In this document: piece after piece, positions 46,245-55,876 of the stretch
Position numbering within the stretch: the first letter of the stretch is position 1
How the letters are laid out: each line of letters begins with the position of its first letter
Source of the DNA: Paenibacillus sp. JQZ6Y-1
GTDB lineage: Bacteria > Bacillota > Bacilli > Paenibacillales > Paenibacillaceae
NCBI RefSeq assembly: GCF_040719145.1
Contig: NZ_JBFDUZ010000001.1
Coordinates: 1,612,001 to 1,676,000, forward strand
Reading direction: 5' to 3'
DNA: 64,000 nt
The notes under the pieces: model-generated
Database searches by the model: none
What the model saw: only the letters and a program-made list of their open reading frames with translations
What the model was told of the DNA's origin: nothing
Made by a program: the position numbers and the translations under genes

Positions 46245-47585
46245 TTGGAGAAGAAAATACCGTTTTCATTTATTGTCGTTATTGGTTTGATGTTGTTCGC
46301 ACTGTTCTTCGGTGCAGGCAATCTGATTTTCCCAACCATGCTAGGCCAATCGGCTGGCACGAATTTTTGGTCTGCTAATATCGGTTTTCTAATTACCGGT
46401 GTGGGCCTGCCGACGCTGGGTGTTATCGCACTCGGATTTTCCGGCAAAGATGATCTGCAATCACTCGCCAGCCGGGTACATCCGGTATTTGGCATTGTAT
46501 TTACAACCGTTTTGTATCTGTCGATCGGTCCGTTGTTTGCGATTCCGCGTACAGGCAATGTGTCATTTGAGATTGGTGTAAAACCGTTTCTGACACCGGA
46601 TCAATATACAATCGTAGCAGCGATCTTCTCGGTGATTTTCTTTGCGATCACCTGCTTCTTTTCACTGAATCCAGCACGTATCGTTGATATTGTCGGCAAA
46701 GTTCTCACCCCGATCAAGCTGACCTTTATCGGCGTGCTGGTCATTACTGGTCTGTTATTCCCGATTGGTGCATTGCAGCCGCCAACTGAGAAATATACGA
46801 CACACGCCTTCTTTAATGGATTCCAAGAAGGTTATCTGACGATGGATGCACTGGCAGCCTTCGTGTTCGGAATTATCGTCATCAATGCGATTCGCAGTCG
46901 TGGCGGTACAAGTCGCAAGCAGATCGTTTCCGTCTGTCTGAAAGCCGCTTGTGTTGCTGCGGTGATTCTGTCGGTATTGTATGTATCGCTGTCGTATATT
47001 AGCGCGTCCAGCGTTACACAATTCGGGTATCTGGAAAATGGCGGTCAAATTCTGGCACGCATGTCTAGTTACTACTTCGGTACGTCCGGCGGGATCTTCC
47101 TCGGTCTGATGATTACGATTGCTTGTTTGACTACTAGCGTAGGTCTGATTACATCGTGTGCATCGTATTTCAACAAATTGTTCCCACGTCTGTCTTACAA
47201 AAAGCTGGCTGTTGGCATGTGTGTATTCAGTGCTATTATTGCCAACATCGGTCTGAATGAACTGATCTCGATCTCTGTGCCAGTATTGACCATTCTGTAC
47301 CCGCTGGCAATCGTGCTCATGTTCCTCACCTTCTGCCATCCACTGTTCAAAGGCGAACGTCTGGTGTATCAGGGCAGCATGCTGCTCGTATTCATTATCA
47401 GTCTAGCAGACGGTCTGGAAGCTACACCGTTTCATATGAAATGGCTGGATGATTTCCTAGCTGGTTATGTGCCAATGTACAGTATTGGTCTTGGTTGGAT
47501 TCTGCCCGCCATTATTGGTGCATTTGGCGGTTATGTGATTAGCCATATGAGAAAAGATTCGGAAGTTGCCAATCAGAAAGTGTAA
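46245..47585 (+). CDS. brnQ: Branched-chain amino acid:cation symporter BrnQ
   Basis: The 446-residue product matches LIVCS symporters that import Leu, Ile and Val with Na+ or H+: SFIVVIGLMLFALFFGAGNLIFPTMLGQSAGTNFW at the N-terminus, AIPRTGNVSFEIGVKPF near residue 95, and about 12 membrane segments overall. The start is TTG 46245, eight bases after GGAGG; the upstream frame overlaps that site. It is monocistronic, ending before a terminator at 47678. Confidence 0.92.
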   Translation: MEKKIPFSFIVVIGLMLFALFFGAGNLIFPTMLGQSAGTNFWSANIGFLITGVGLPTLGVIALGFSGKDDLQSLASRVHPVFGIVFTTVLYLSIGPLFAIPRTGNVSFEIGVKPFLTPDQYTIVAAIFSVIFFAITCFFSLNPARIVDIVGKVLTPIKLTFIGVLVITGLLFPIGALQPPTEKYTTHAFFNGFQEGYLTMDALAAFVFGIIVINAIRSRGGTSRKQIVSVCLKAACVAAVILSVLYVSLSYISASSVTQFGYLENGGQILARMSSYYFGTSGGIFLGLMITIACLTTSVGLITSCASYFNKLFPRLSYKKLAVGMCVFSAIIANIGLNELISISVPVLTILYPLAIVLMFLTFCHPLFKGERLVYQGSMLLVFIISLADGLEATPFHMKWLDDFLAGYVPMYSIGLGWILPAIIGAFGGYVISHMRKDSEVANQKV

Positions 47586-47677
47586 TGATACAAGCTGCTT
47601 GCAGTTAGGTGCATATTCATAGCTGTTAGAATGAAAAACAAAATCAATAGAAATTAAAAATGGAATAAAGATATAAC

Positions 47678-47783
47678 AAGCCCGTATCCATCATCCGTAG
47701 AGAATGATTCTGCCAAGCATCTGCAAGATCAAAGCAGTGTAGATACAGAATATGCAATACTACGATGAGGTGCGGGCTTTTTG
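47678..47783 (+). terminator. Long-loop terminator after brnQ
   Basis: AAGCCCG (47678-47684) pairs with CGGGCTT (47773-47779), followed by TTTG. The roughly 88-nt interior has further weak pairing. The remaining bases to 47991 hold no gene; an SD (GGAGG) precedes the next start. Confidence 0.55.
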
Positions 47784-47991
47784 TTATCAAAAAGAACGAA
47801 TAGCGATACGGAGTGGGAATGGCGATCCAAACTTTAATAACGATACGAACGATAATAAGGAGTTACTGGATGTTTTACAGATACATACATGTTCATCTAT
47901 TATTTTGCTGCAAATAGGGTAATACTGTTACAGTGCATCGGACTGTGGCACAAGCGTAGTTCAAATACAGGCAAAGTGGAGGTAGATGACA

Positions 47992-48888
47992 ATGGAACAG
48001 CGTAAATATGGTAATACCGATATGAAGGTCAGTGTATTGGGATTTGGTGCTTCGGAAATTGGAAGCGGTGTCTCGCAGGCAGAGGTGGACACATTGCTAC
48101 ATAGCGCATTGGATGCAGGATTGAATGTGATTGATACTGCCGAATGCTATGGCGATAGCGAAGAGTTGATCGGCAATGCGCTGGCTGGACGCCGCGACGA
48201 TTATCATCTATTTACCAAATGTGGACATGCTGCTGGGTTTGATGCTCCCGATTGGGATCGTCATATGCTGGAGCAAAGCATTGACCGCAGTCTGCGTCGT
48301 TTGCAAACCGATTATGTAGACGTTATTCACCTTCATAGCTGTTCAGAGGAAGTACTGCGTCGCGGCGAAGTGATCGAAGTGCTGCAAAAAGCGAAAAAAG
48401 ATGGGAAAACTCGGTATATCGGGTATAGTGGCGATACGACGAATGCGCTATATGCGATTGAAACGGGGGTATTCGACAGTTTGGAAACGTCTGTGAATAT
48501 CGCTGATCAGGAAGCGATCTCATTGACTATTCCACATGCTCGTGATCGAGGCATGGGCATCATTGCCAAGCGTCCGATTGCCAATGCCGCATGGACCAAA
48601 GCAGAAGTATCACCACAGGATTATGAATTTGTGTACTGGAACCGTCTGCGCGATCTGCAATATGATTTTTTGCAGGATGAGCAGGTGCAGAATAGCATCA
48701 AGCAGGCGCTGCGCTTTACACTGAGTATTCCGGGTGTGGATACGATGATTGTTGGCACGACCAAGTCGAATCGTTGGGCGGAAAATGCTGCTCTGCTGGA
48801 AGACGGTATGCTGTCCAAAGAAGACTTTGATCGTATTCGTCAACGCTGGTTCGAGATCGCGGAATCGGAGTGGGTAGGACAGATTTAA
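47992..48888 (+). CDS. Aldo/keto reductase
   Basis: The 298-residue product is an NADPH-dependent aldo/keto reductase: YGNTDMKVSVLGFGASEIGSG, ALDAGLNVIDTAECYGDSEELIGNALAGR with Asp and Tyr of the catalytic tetrad, LFTKCGHAAGF with Lys, YVDVIHLHSCSEEVLRRGEV, and IPGVDTMIVGTTKSNRWAENAALLE for cofactor binding. The substrate is unknown. ATG 47992 is nine bases after GGAGG; ATG 47986 is too near. It is monocistronic, with a very strong hairpin downstream at 49016. Confidence 0.88.
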   Translation: MEQRKYGNTDMKVSVLGFGASEIGSGVSQAEVDTLLHSALDAGLNVIDTAECYGDSEELIGNALAGRRDDYHLFTKCGHAAGFDAPDWDRHMLEQSIDRSLRRLQTDYVDVIHLHSCSEEVLRRGEVIEVLQKAKKDGKTRYIGYSGDTTNALYAIETGVFDSLETSVNIADQEAISLTIPHARDRGMGIIAKRPIANAAWTKAEVSPQDYEFVYWNRLRDLQYDFLQDEQVQNSIKQALRFTLSIPGVDTMIVGTTKSNRWAENAALLEDGMLSKEDFDRIRQRWFEIAESEWVGQI

Positions 48889-49015
48889 CAGGTGTTCGTA
48901 GAAATATAGATTGGATATTCTCTCTAGTCTGTGTCTATCAATCCCTTCATTTGCAATAGAACTGCTTAGCTGAATTTCGATAAGAATCAGCAAGATTCAA
49001 TAGCAATGGCATGAT

Positions 49016-49086
49016 CCCCTTTAGGTAATCAGCGCACACTTCAAGATGCGATGAAGTGTGCGCTGATTACCTAAAGGGGAATTTTT
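49016..49086 (+). terminator. Terminator with a perfect 28-bp stem
   Basis: The arms 49016-49043 and 49052-49079 are perfect complements over 28 bp (starting CCCCTTTAGGTAATCAGC), with an 8-nt loop AGATGCGA and AATTTTTG after it. This is much longer than a usual terminator and will fold into an extremely stable hairpin between the AKR gene and the ribose promoter. Confidence 0.85.
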
Positions 49087-49138
49087 GATTGTGGGCTGGT
49101 GATTTTCTAGTTCCTTTACATTTCTATAAACAAAAAGG

Positions 49139-49186
49139 TTGTCAAAAAAATAGTCCTGTGTTATTTTATTTCTGTAACCGGTTACA
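49139..49186 (+). promoter_or_regulatory. rbs promoter with TGTAACCGGTTACA operator
   Basis: TTGTCA (49139-49144), 17-bp spacer, TATTTT (49162-49167), then the perfect 14-bp palindrome TGTAACCGGTTACA (49173-49186), 17 bases before the rbsR start. The palindrome has the form of a LacI-family/CcpA site, so RbsR autorepression and/or CcpA repression is expected. Confidence 0.75.
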
Positions 49187-49202
49187 CATCGAGGTGAATT
49201 GA

Positions 49203-50186
49203 GTGACGACGATTAAGGATGTAGCAAAACATGCCGGGGTATCGGTTGCGACTGTATCCCGTGTAATCAACGAAACCGGATATGTACATGAAGATACGCG
49301 GCGCAAGGTGGAAGAAGCCGTGCGTGCGCTCAACTATACGCCGAACGAAGTGGCGCGTTCGCTCTATAAGCGCAAATCACGATTGATCGGTTTGCTGCTA
49401 CCCGATATTACGAATCCCTATTTTCCACAGCTAGCACGTGGAGTGGAGGATCGGATGCAGGAAAGTGGGCTGCGGCTGATTTTTGGCAATAGCGACGAGA
49501 GTAAGGAAAAGGAGCAGGATTATATCCAGACCTTTGTCCGCAACAATGTGGTTGGGTTAATCTCGTCAACCAACTATCCGGGCAGCTCAACGTATCGGAA
49601 TCTGTCCATTCCAGTCGTATTTCTGGATCGTATCGCTAGCGATAGTCCTTCGGTCTATGCCGATGGACGAGAGGGCGGAAGATTGGCAGCGCGAGCAATC
49701 GTAGAGCGTGGTAGCAGCAGCATTACCATTTTACAAGGACCGGAGCATATTCGAACGGCACAGGATCGTTTTCAAGGTGCGGCGGAGGTGCTGAGCGATA
49801 TGGGCATGGATTATGATGTGGTGCGTACCGGCTCATTCTCATTTGATGAGGCAGAACAATGGGCGCGCGAGCTGTTCCGTCAGTTTCCCGATACGGATGG
49901 GGTAATTGCCAGTAACGATATTACCGCTACTGCCGTACTGCATGAAGCGATGCGACTGGGGAAAAAGGTACCGGAAGATGTGCAGGTTGTCGGATTCGAT
50001 GATATTCCGTTTAGCAGCTTGCTATCGCCTGCCTTATCAACCATTCGCCAGCCCGCCTACGATATGGGACGTGCCGCAGCCGAACTGCTGATCTCCTTAA
50101 TCGAAGGCGATACCGTAATTCAAAAAAATATTCAGATGCCTGTGCAATTTATTGAGCGGCAAACGACAAGGGCATTGTCAGACTAA
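49203..50186 (+). CDS. rbsR: LacI family ribose operon repressor RbsR
   Basis: The 327-residue product has the LacI helix-turn-helix (MTTIKDVAKHAGVSVATVSRVINETGYVHEDTRRKVEEAV), hinge helix (PNEVARSLYKRKSRLIGLLLPDI), and a ribose-binding-like effector domain. It is first in the rbsRKD-ACB cluster and is expected to repress it until ribose is present. Start codon GTG 49203 after GAGGTGAATTGA. Its operator candidate lies at 49173-49186. Confidence 0.9.
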   Translation: MTTIKDVAKHAGVSVATVSRVINETGYVHEDTRRKVEEAVRALNYTPNEVARSLYKRKSRLIGLLLPDITNPYFPQLARGVEDRMQESGLRLIFGNSDESKEKEQDYIQTFVRNNVVGLISSTNYPGSSTYRNLSIPVVFLDRIASDSPSVYADGREGGRLAARAIVERGSSSITILQGPEHIRTAQDRFQGAAEVLSDMGMDYDVVRTGSFSFDEAEQWARELFRQFPDTDGVIASNDITATAVLHEAMRLGKKVPEDVQVVGFDDIPFSSLLSPALSTIRQPAYDMGRAAAELLISLIEGDTVIQKNIQMPVQFIERQTTRALSD

Positions 50187-50335
50187 CACTTCAGCGATAA
50201 ACCGAATCATGATACATCTTCCAACGCAGGCTACAGTCAGAATGATCATATGGCTCGACCTACATCATGGTAGCTTGCCAAGACTTATATAAAAGCTTCT
50301 TGCATAACACACATAACAAGAAATGAGGTAATTCC

Positions 50336-51238
50336 ATGACAACATCTCCAGCAAAACAAGCAAAAGTCTGCGTTGTGGGCAGCTGCTCGATGGATCTGGT
50401 TGTTTCTTCATCCAAGCGCCCAGTAGCCGGTGAAACGGTACTTGGTGAAAGCTTCAAAACCGTTCCCGGTGGCAAAGGTGCCAATCAAGCCGTAGCCGCA
50501 GCCCGTCTCGGAGCCGACGTAACGATGATCGGTCGTGTAGGTGATGATCATCTAGGCGAAACGATTTTGAATAACTTTACAGAAAATCATGTGAATGTAG
50601 AATATGTGAAACCGGTTACACATATGGAGAGCGGCACTGCGCATATTATTCTTGCCGAAGGCGACAACAGTATTATTGTCGTCAAAGCGGCGAATGATCA
50701 AGTAACCCCTGACTATGTACAGCAAGCCGCTGACGTGATCCGCCAGTCGGACATCGTATTGATCCAGCAAGAGATTCCGCAGGAAACGATTATGGAGGTC
50801 AGCCGCATTTGCGCCGAAGCTCAAGTTCCTTTGCTGCTCAATCCTGCACCTGCACGTCAGGTGGAAGCGGAGGTTCTAGAACATATCGCTTATATCACAC
50901 CGAACGAGCATGAAGCCGCTATTGTATTTGAAGGAACAGAGCTAAAAGATGCGCTGCGCCAGTATGCCAACCGACTGATCATTACCGAAGGCAGCAACGG
51001 TGTAAGGTATTACGATGGAGAGCAGGAAGTAGTCGTGCCGACATACAAAGTCGAAGCCGTTGATACAACAGGCGCAGGTGATACGTTTAACGCAGCGCTT
51101 GGCGTTGCACTAGCAGAAGGTCAATCGTTGGCAGATAGCTTGAAATTCGCCAACCGTGCTGCATCGCTGTCCGTTACCAAATTCGGCGCGCAAGGCGGCA
51201 TGCCAACTCGTGCAGAAGTGGAGGCTGCTCTGTCATGA
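50336..51238 (+). CDS. rbsK: Ribokinase RbsK
   Basis: The 300-residue product is a PfkB-family ribokinase: VVGSCSMDLVVSSSKRPVAGETVLGESFKTVPGGKGANQAVAAARLGADVTMIGRVGDDHLGE near the start, and the ATP/catalytic motif DTTGAGDTFNAALGVALAEG with base Asp near residue 246. It phosphorylates ribose to ribose 5-phosphate. It lies 149 bases after rbsR and overlaps rbsD by 4 bases. Confidence 0.93.
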   Translation: MTTSPAKQAKVCVVGSCSMDLVVSSSKRPVAGETVLGESFKTVPGGKGANQAVAAARLGADVTMIGRVGDDHLGETILNNFTENHVNVEYVKPVTHMESGTAHIILAEGDNSIIVVKAANDQVTPDYVQQAADVIRQSDIVLIQQEIPQETIMEVSRICAEAQVPLLLNPAPARQVEAEVLEHIAYITPNEHEAAIVFEGTELKDALRQYANRLIITEGSNGVRYYDGEQEVVVPTYKVEAVDTTGAGDTFNAALGVALAEGQSLADSLKFANRAASLSVTKFGAQGGMPTRAEVEAALS

Positions 51239-51633
51239 AAAAGAACGGCATCCTGAATAGTCATATTGCTAAAGTGCTTGCCGATCTGGGACACACCGAT
51301 TATATCGCCATTGGCGATATCGGTCTCCCGATCCCAGACGGCGTTCCCAAAATCGACCTAGCGCTCACGTACGGCGTCCCTAGCTTTCACGATGTGGTCG
51401 AAGCGATCGCCGCTGACATGCAAATCGAAAAAGTTGTAATCGCTTCCGAAATGGCGGACCATAACAAATCCACCCATCGCTATATGACCAGCCGCTTCGC
51501 AGACATCGAGCTACAACATTGCAGTCACGAACATTTCAAACAGCTAACTCAAAACGCTAAAGTCATCATCCGAACCGGCGAATCCAAACCCTACGCCAAC
51601 TGCATCCTACAATCCGGTGTCTATTTTGGATAA
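51235..51633 (+). CDS. rbsD: D-ribose pyranase RbsD
   Basis: The 132-residue product matches RbsD: MKKNGILNSHIAKVLADLGHTDYIAIGDIGLPIPDGVPKIDLALTYG with the catalytic His, and EHFKQLTQNAKVIIRTGESKPYANCILQSGVYF. It interconverts the pyran and furan forms of ribose for RbsK. It overlaps rbsK by four bases. The second half of the gene is C-rich and G-poor on the + strand, and this bias continues to repeat copy 3. Confidence 0.93.
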   Translation: MKKNGILNSHIAKVLADLGHTDYIAIGDIGLPIPDGVPKIDLALTYGVPSFHDVVEAIAADMQIEKVVIASEMADHNKSTHRYMTSRFADIELQHCSHEHFKQLTQNAKVIIRTGESKPYANCILQSGVYFG

Positions 51634-51897
51634 CAAATAAAGAAAACACACATTGTCAAATCACTATCTACAAACCTTTTTAAGATCAAAATCTATAACT
51701 ACACTCTAAACCGAAAATCACCAAGCCATAATAAAACAATTGCAATGAAATCAACTAACAACGCATTGTTATTAGAGTATCTAAAATAATTTCATCTGTA
51801 AACAAAGCAAAGACAAAAGCAAAAAACTCTTAATTACTCAAATCTTCCATCTCTAACACACTACCATCTTTCAAAACTGATACGAACCAACAAGATA

Positions 51898-52171
51898 GGG
51901 ATGGATGCAGGAAAAGGTTGCGAGCATCGCGGAACGGCGGAAAGGAAATAAGGACAAAGGACGACCTACAATGTTTGCGATTTTCAAACACGAGGTTCAA
52001 GGAATGGTGATTTTTGCGAAGCAAAATATCTTACTACTTTGGAGCATGGGAATCTACATATGATCCCATTTCCTAGATTCCTGTGTTCCATCGTAGGACG
52101 TATCTTTATTCCTTTCCAAAGTGAATGACGATGCCCCCGCACCATTTCCATTGCACCAACCCATCCATCCC
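51898..52171. repeat. Dispersed palindromic intergenic repeat, copy 3 (long form), inside the rbs cluster
   Basis: Outermost arms GGGATGGATG (51898-51907) and CATCCATCCC (52162-52171) are perfect complements; inner arms include GGAAAGGAAATAAGGA (left) and CTTTATTCCTTTCC (right). The interior shares TTTTCAAACACG, GGTTCAAGGAATGG and GTGATTTTTGCGAAGCAAAATATCT-like sequence with copy 2. This is the most diverged copy. It fills most of the 558-bp gap between rbsD and rbsA and ends about 20 bases before ATG 52192, just ahead of the rbsA ribosome site. No gene lies in 51634-52191. Confidence 0.8.
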
Positions 52172-52191
52172 AACAATGAGGAGGTCACCAC

Positions 52192-53673
52192 ATGCACATC
52201 CAAATGACCAATATCCACAAAGCCTTCGGCACCAATCAGGTACTGAGCGGCGTGGATTTCGAACTGCGCGAAGGCGAAGTTCATGCGTTGATGGGCGAGA
52301 ACGGTGCTGGCAAATCGACGCTGATGAACATTCTCGTCGGCTTGCATGCCCGCGACGAAGGCACCATCACCATTGACGATAAGGAAACATATTACACCAA
52401 TCCCAAACAAGCCGAGGAGCAGGGGATCGCGTTTATCCATCAAGAGCTGAACATATGGCCCGAAATGACCGTTCTGGAAAATCTATTTATCGGCAAGGAA
52501 GTCACCACCCCGATCGGCTGGCTCGATTCCCGCAAGATGAAAGCGTTAGCAAAAGAACAGTTTCGTCGTCTGGCAGTGCATTTGCCTTTGCAGCAGGAAG
52601 CTGGTCAATGCTCAGTCGGTCAACAGCAGATGATCGAGATCGCTAAGGCGCTGATGACCAATGCACGAATTATCATCATGGACGAACCCACTGCTGCCCT
52701 GACAGAACGCGAGATTCAGAAGCTGTTTGAAGTAATTCGCGCTCTGAAAAAGGAAGGCGTATCCATCGTATACATTTCGCACCGAATGGAGGAAATCTTT
52801 GCCCTGTGTGATCGCATCACGGTCATGCGTGACGGTAAAACCGTTGATACGCAGGACATTCCACATACAAGCTTTGACGATGTAGTGCGCAAAATGGTCG
52901 GACGCGAGCTAACCGAGCGTTATCCGACACGTCATCCGAAGCCGGGCGAATGGGTGCTGGAAGTGAACAACGCCAGCAAGCGCGGACAATTTGAAAATGT
53001 TAGCTTCAGCGTACGCTCTGGTGAGATTGTCGGCTTTTCTGGGCTGATGGGTGCTGGACGTACCGAGATTATGCGTGCCATTTTCGGACTAGAGTCGCTG
53101 GATAGCGGGGAGATCCGTGTCCATGGCAAAAAGGTTCATATTCGTCGTCCAGATGATGCCGTACGTCATGGCATCGGCTTTATTACCGAAGATCGGAAGG
53201 ATGAAGGCTTGGTGCTCGACTTTTCCATCCGTGAGAATATGGCGCTGCCCAATCTGTTCAGCTTCACCTCAAAAGGATTCATTTCTGGTAAAAAAGAGCA
53301 GGAGTTTGTCGATACGCTTATCAAGCGGTTACAGGTCAAAACCCAATCATCGGAAACCCCAGCACGCAGTCTGTCTGGTGGGAATCAGCAAAAGGTAGTC
53401 ATCGCCAAATGGATCGGTATCGGACCTAGTGTGCTGATTCTGGACGAGCCAACGCGCGGCGTCGATGTAGGCGCGAAGCGTGAAATTTACCAGCTGATGA
53501 ATGAACTGACCGACCGTGGTGTAGCGATTATCATGGTATCGTCTGAATTGCCAGAGGTTCTCGGTATGAGCGACCGTATCATCGTGGTGCACGAGGGCAA
53601 ATTGAGCGGTGAGTTACATCGCGAACAGGCAACACAGGAAAACATTATGACATTGGCAACAGGAGGACAATAA
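52192..53673 (+). CDS. rbsA: Ribose ABC transporter ATPase RbsA
   Basis: The 493-residue product has two tandem ABC domains typical of RbsA: Walker [10 protein letters not shown] near residue 38 with Walker [12 protein letters not shown], and a second half with GLMGAGRTE (degenerate Walker A), signature [16 protein letters not shown] and [13 protein letters not shown]. It powers ribose uptake with RbsC and RbsB. Start ATG 52192 follows GAGGAGG. rbsC begins two bases after its stop. Confidence 0.93.
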   Translation: MHIQMTNIHKAFGTNQVLSGVDFELREGEVHALMGENGAGKSTLMNILVGLHARDEGTITIDDKETYYTNPKQAEEQGIAFIHQELNIWPEMTVLENLFIGKEVTTPIGWLDSRKMKALAKEQFRRLAVHLPLQQEAGQCSVGQQQMIEIAKALMTNARIIIMDEPTAALTEREIQKLFEVIRALKKEGVSIVYISHRMEEIFALCDRITVMRDGKTVDTQDIPHTSFDDVVRKMVGRELTERYPTRHPKPGEWVLEVNNASKRGQFENVSFSVRSGEIVGFSGLMGAGRTEIMRAIFGLESLDSGEIRVHGKKVHIRRPDDAVRHGIGFITEDRKDEGLVLDFSIRENMALPNLFSFTSKGFISGKKEQEFVDTLIKRLQVKTQSSETPARSLSGGNQQKVVIAKWIGIGPSVLILDEPTRGVDVGAKREIYQLMNELTDRGVAIIMVSSELPEVLGMSDRIIVVHEGKLSGELHREQATQENIMTLATGGQ

Positions 53674-53675
53674 TT

Positions 53676-54641
53676 ATGCAAACGGCATCGCAAAGCAAGT
53701 CTCGCGCACTTAACGTTTCTGCTTTTACACAAAAACTCGGTCCGCTACTCGGTTTTATCATTCTCGTCGTCATCGTCTCTATATTGAATCCGGCGTTTCT
53801 GGAGCCGCTGAATATTTTGAATCTGCTGCGTCAGGTGGCGATTAATGCGCTGATCGCATTCGGTATGACCTTTGTTATTTTGACTGGCGGTATTGATCTG
53901 TCGGTCGGTTCTATTCTGGCATTGTCCAGTGCGTTTGTTGCCAACCTGATGTTGTCGGGCATGGATCCGATTCTGGCAATTATCGTGGGCTGTCTGGCAG
54001 GTGGTGTGATGGGGATGGTCAATGGTCTGATGGTGACCAAAGGCAAAATGGCACCCTTTATCGCTACACTGGCTACGATGACTGTGTTCCGCGGACTGAC
54101 GCTTGTTTATACAAACGGGAATCCAATCACCGGATTGGGCGATAGCATGGCATTCCAGCTGTTTGGTCGCGGTTATTTCCTCGGTATTCCTGTGCCAGCG
54201 ATTACGATGATTATTGCGTTTGCGATTCTATGGGTGATTTTGCATAAAACTGCCTTTGGTCGCAAAACCTATGCAATCGGTGGTAATGAAAAAGCCGCTA
54301 TCGTTTCAGGGATTAAGGTAACGCGTGTGAAAATACTGATCTACTCACTCACTGGTGCACTTGCTGCGTTGGCAGGAGCGATTCTCACATCTCGACTAAA
54401 TTCTGCACAACCAACCGCAGGTACATCGTATGAATTGGATGCCATTGCAGCGGTTGTGCTCGGTGGAACGAGTCTATCTGGTGGACGTGGACGCATCGTT
54501 GGTACACTGATCGGTGCGCTTATCATTGCTACTTTGAACAACGGTCTAAATCTGCTCGGCGTATCATCCTTTTACCAGATGGTTGTCAAAGGTGTCGTGA
54601 TCGTCATCGCCGTTCTTATCGACCGCAAACGTTCAGCATAA
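53676..54641 (+). CDS. rbsC: Ribose ABC transporter permease RbsC
   Basis: The 321-residue product is a BPD_transp_2-type permease with about 9-10 membrane segments and characteristic GMTFVILTGGIDLSVGSILALSSAFVANLM and GRKTYAIGGNEKAAIVSGIKV, LGGTSLSGGRGRIVGTLIGAL. It forms the ribose channel. Two-base spacing to rbsA indicates coupling; rbsB follows after 204 bases. Confidence 0.93.
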   Translation: MQTASQSKSRALNVSAFTQKLGPLLGFIILVVIVSILNPAFLEPLNILNLLRQVAINALIAFGMTFVILTGGIDLSVGSILALSSAFVANLMLSGMDPILAIIVGCLAGGVMGMVNGLMVTKGKMAPFIATLATMTVFRGLTLVYTNGNPITGLGDSMAFQLFGRGYFLGIPVPAITMIIAFAILWVILHKTAFGRKTYAIGGNEKAAIVSGIKVTRVKILIYSLTGALAALAGAILTSRLNSAQPTAGTSYELDAIAAVVLGGTSLSGGRGRIVGTLIGALIIATLNNGLNLLGVSSFYQMVVKGVVIVIAVLIDRKRSA

Positions 54642-54845
54642 GCAGATTGCATATCAAAATATTCTGCTGCGATCTAGCATAATGTGACGATTCACGATCT
54701 GTTCTGCATACGTGTATACCGCACATATAATCCATGATCCCATCCATATAAGATGCAAGCGAATCCCGAATACCTTATGCAGCCATTGTAGGGGCAGGAT
54801 AAGATACCAACTGCAAGCAAGCCTAGTGAAAGAAGGGAACTATTT

Positions 54846-55778
54846 ATGAATAAAGTGAAAATACTACTCGCCGCTATGTTAACCGCACTGCTGTTGGCAG
54901 GCTGTTCCATGCAGCCGCCGAATTGGGCGAAGCCGGAAAAGGCGACCAATACAGGCGAGATGACGATCGGGCTGTCTATCTCTACTTTGAACAATCCGTT
55001 CTTCGTCTCACTCAAAGATGGCGTGACCACAGAAGCGCAAAAGCTGGGCATCAAGGTCATTGTGGTGGATGCGCAAAATGATTCCGCTAAGCAAAGCAAC
55101 GATGTCGACGATCTACTCCAGCAGGGAGTGGATGCGTTATTAATCAACCCAACCGATTCTGCGGCAATCTCGGCAGCAGTTCAATCCGCGAACGGTCTGG
55201 ATATTCCGGTTATTACACTCGACCGTTCCGCAGATAAAGGTGACGTAAAGACACTCGTCGCTTCTGATAATGCCAAAGGCGGACGCATGGCAGCTGACTA
55301 TCTGGTCAAACAGCTGGGCACAGGTGCTAAGATCATTGAACTGCAAGGTGTACCTGGCGCTTCCGCCACTCGTGAACGCGGTAAAGGATTCCATGAAGTC
55401 GCCGACAAGCAGCTGGATGTGATCGCTAGTCAGGCAGCCGACTTTGACCGCACCAAAGGATTGAATGTGATGGAAAATCTATTGCAGGCGAACCCAGATG
55501 TACAGGGCGTATTCGCACACAATGATGAGATGGCACTCGGCGCCATTGAAGCGATTGAGAGTGCAGGCAAGGACATTCCAGTCGTCGGCTTTGACGGTAA
55601 CGAAGACGCTCTTACCTCGATCAAGGAAGGCAAACTCACAGCAACGGTTGCTCAGCAGCCAGACTTGATCGGACAAATGGCAGTCGATGCCGCACGCGAC
55701 GTATTGCAGGGCAAAACGGTAGAAGCATCCATGCCAGCACCGCTCAAGCTGGTTACCCAAAATGGCGAGCAGCAATAA
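54846..55778 (+). CDS. rbsB: Ribose ABC substrate-binding lipoprotein RbsB
   Basis: The 310-residue product has a lipobox (LLAGC, Cys near residue 21) and a periplasmic-binding type 1 domain: MTIGLSISTLNNPFFVSLKDGVTTEAQKLG, VDALLINPTDSAAISAAVQ, DIPVITLDRSADKG, VQGVFAHNDEMALGAIEAIESAGKDIPVVGFDG. It binds ribose outside the membrane. It is separated from rbsC by 204 bases with no strong terminator, which may allow separate expression. A strong terminator follows. Confidence 0.92.
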   Translation: MNKVKILLAAMLTALLLAGCSMQPPNWAKPEKATNTGEMTIGLSISTLNNPFFVSLKDGVTTEAQKLGIKVIVVDAQNDSAKQSNDVDDLLQQGVDALLINPTDSAAISAAVQSANGLDIPVITLDRSADKGDVKTLVASDNAKGGRMAADYLVKQLGTGAKIIELQGVPGASATRERGKGFHEVADKQLDVIASQAADFDRTKGLNVMENLLQANPDVQGVFAHNDEMALGAIEAIESAGKDIPVVGFDGNEDALTSIKEGKLTATVAQQPDLIGQMAVDAARDVLQGKTVEASMPAPLKLVTQNGEQQ

Positions 55779-55840
55779 TAAACAAATATCTACTAAAGCA
55801 GCAGGAAGCGGAAGTCAGATAGCAAATGAATCACACAAAG

Positions 55841-55876
55841 AAACGGCGATAGGGATGATCCTATCGCCGTTTTGGT
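55841..55876 (+). terminator. Terminator of the rbs operon
   Basis: AAACGGCGATAGG / CCTATCGCCGTTT perfect 13-bp stem, 6-nt loop, followed by T. Confidence 0.88.
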
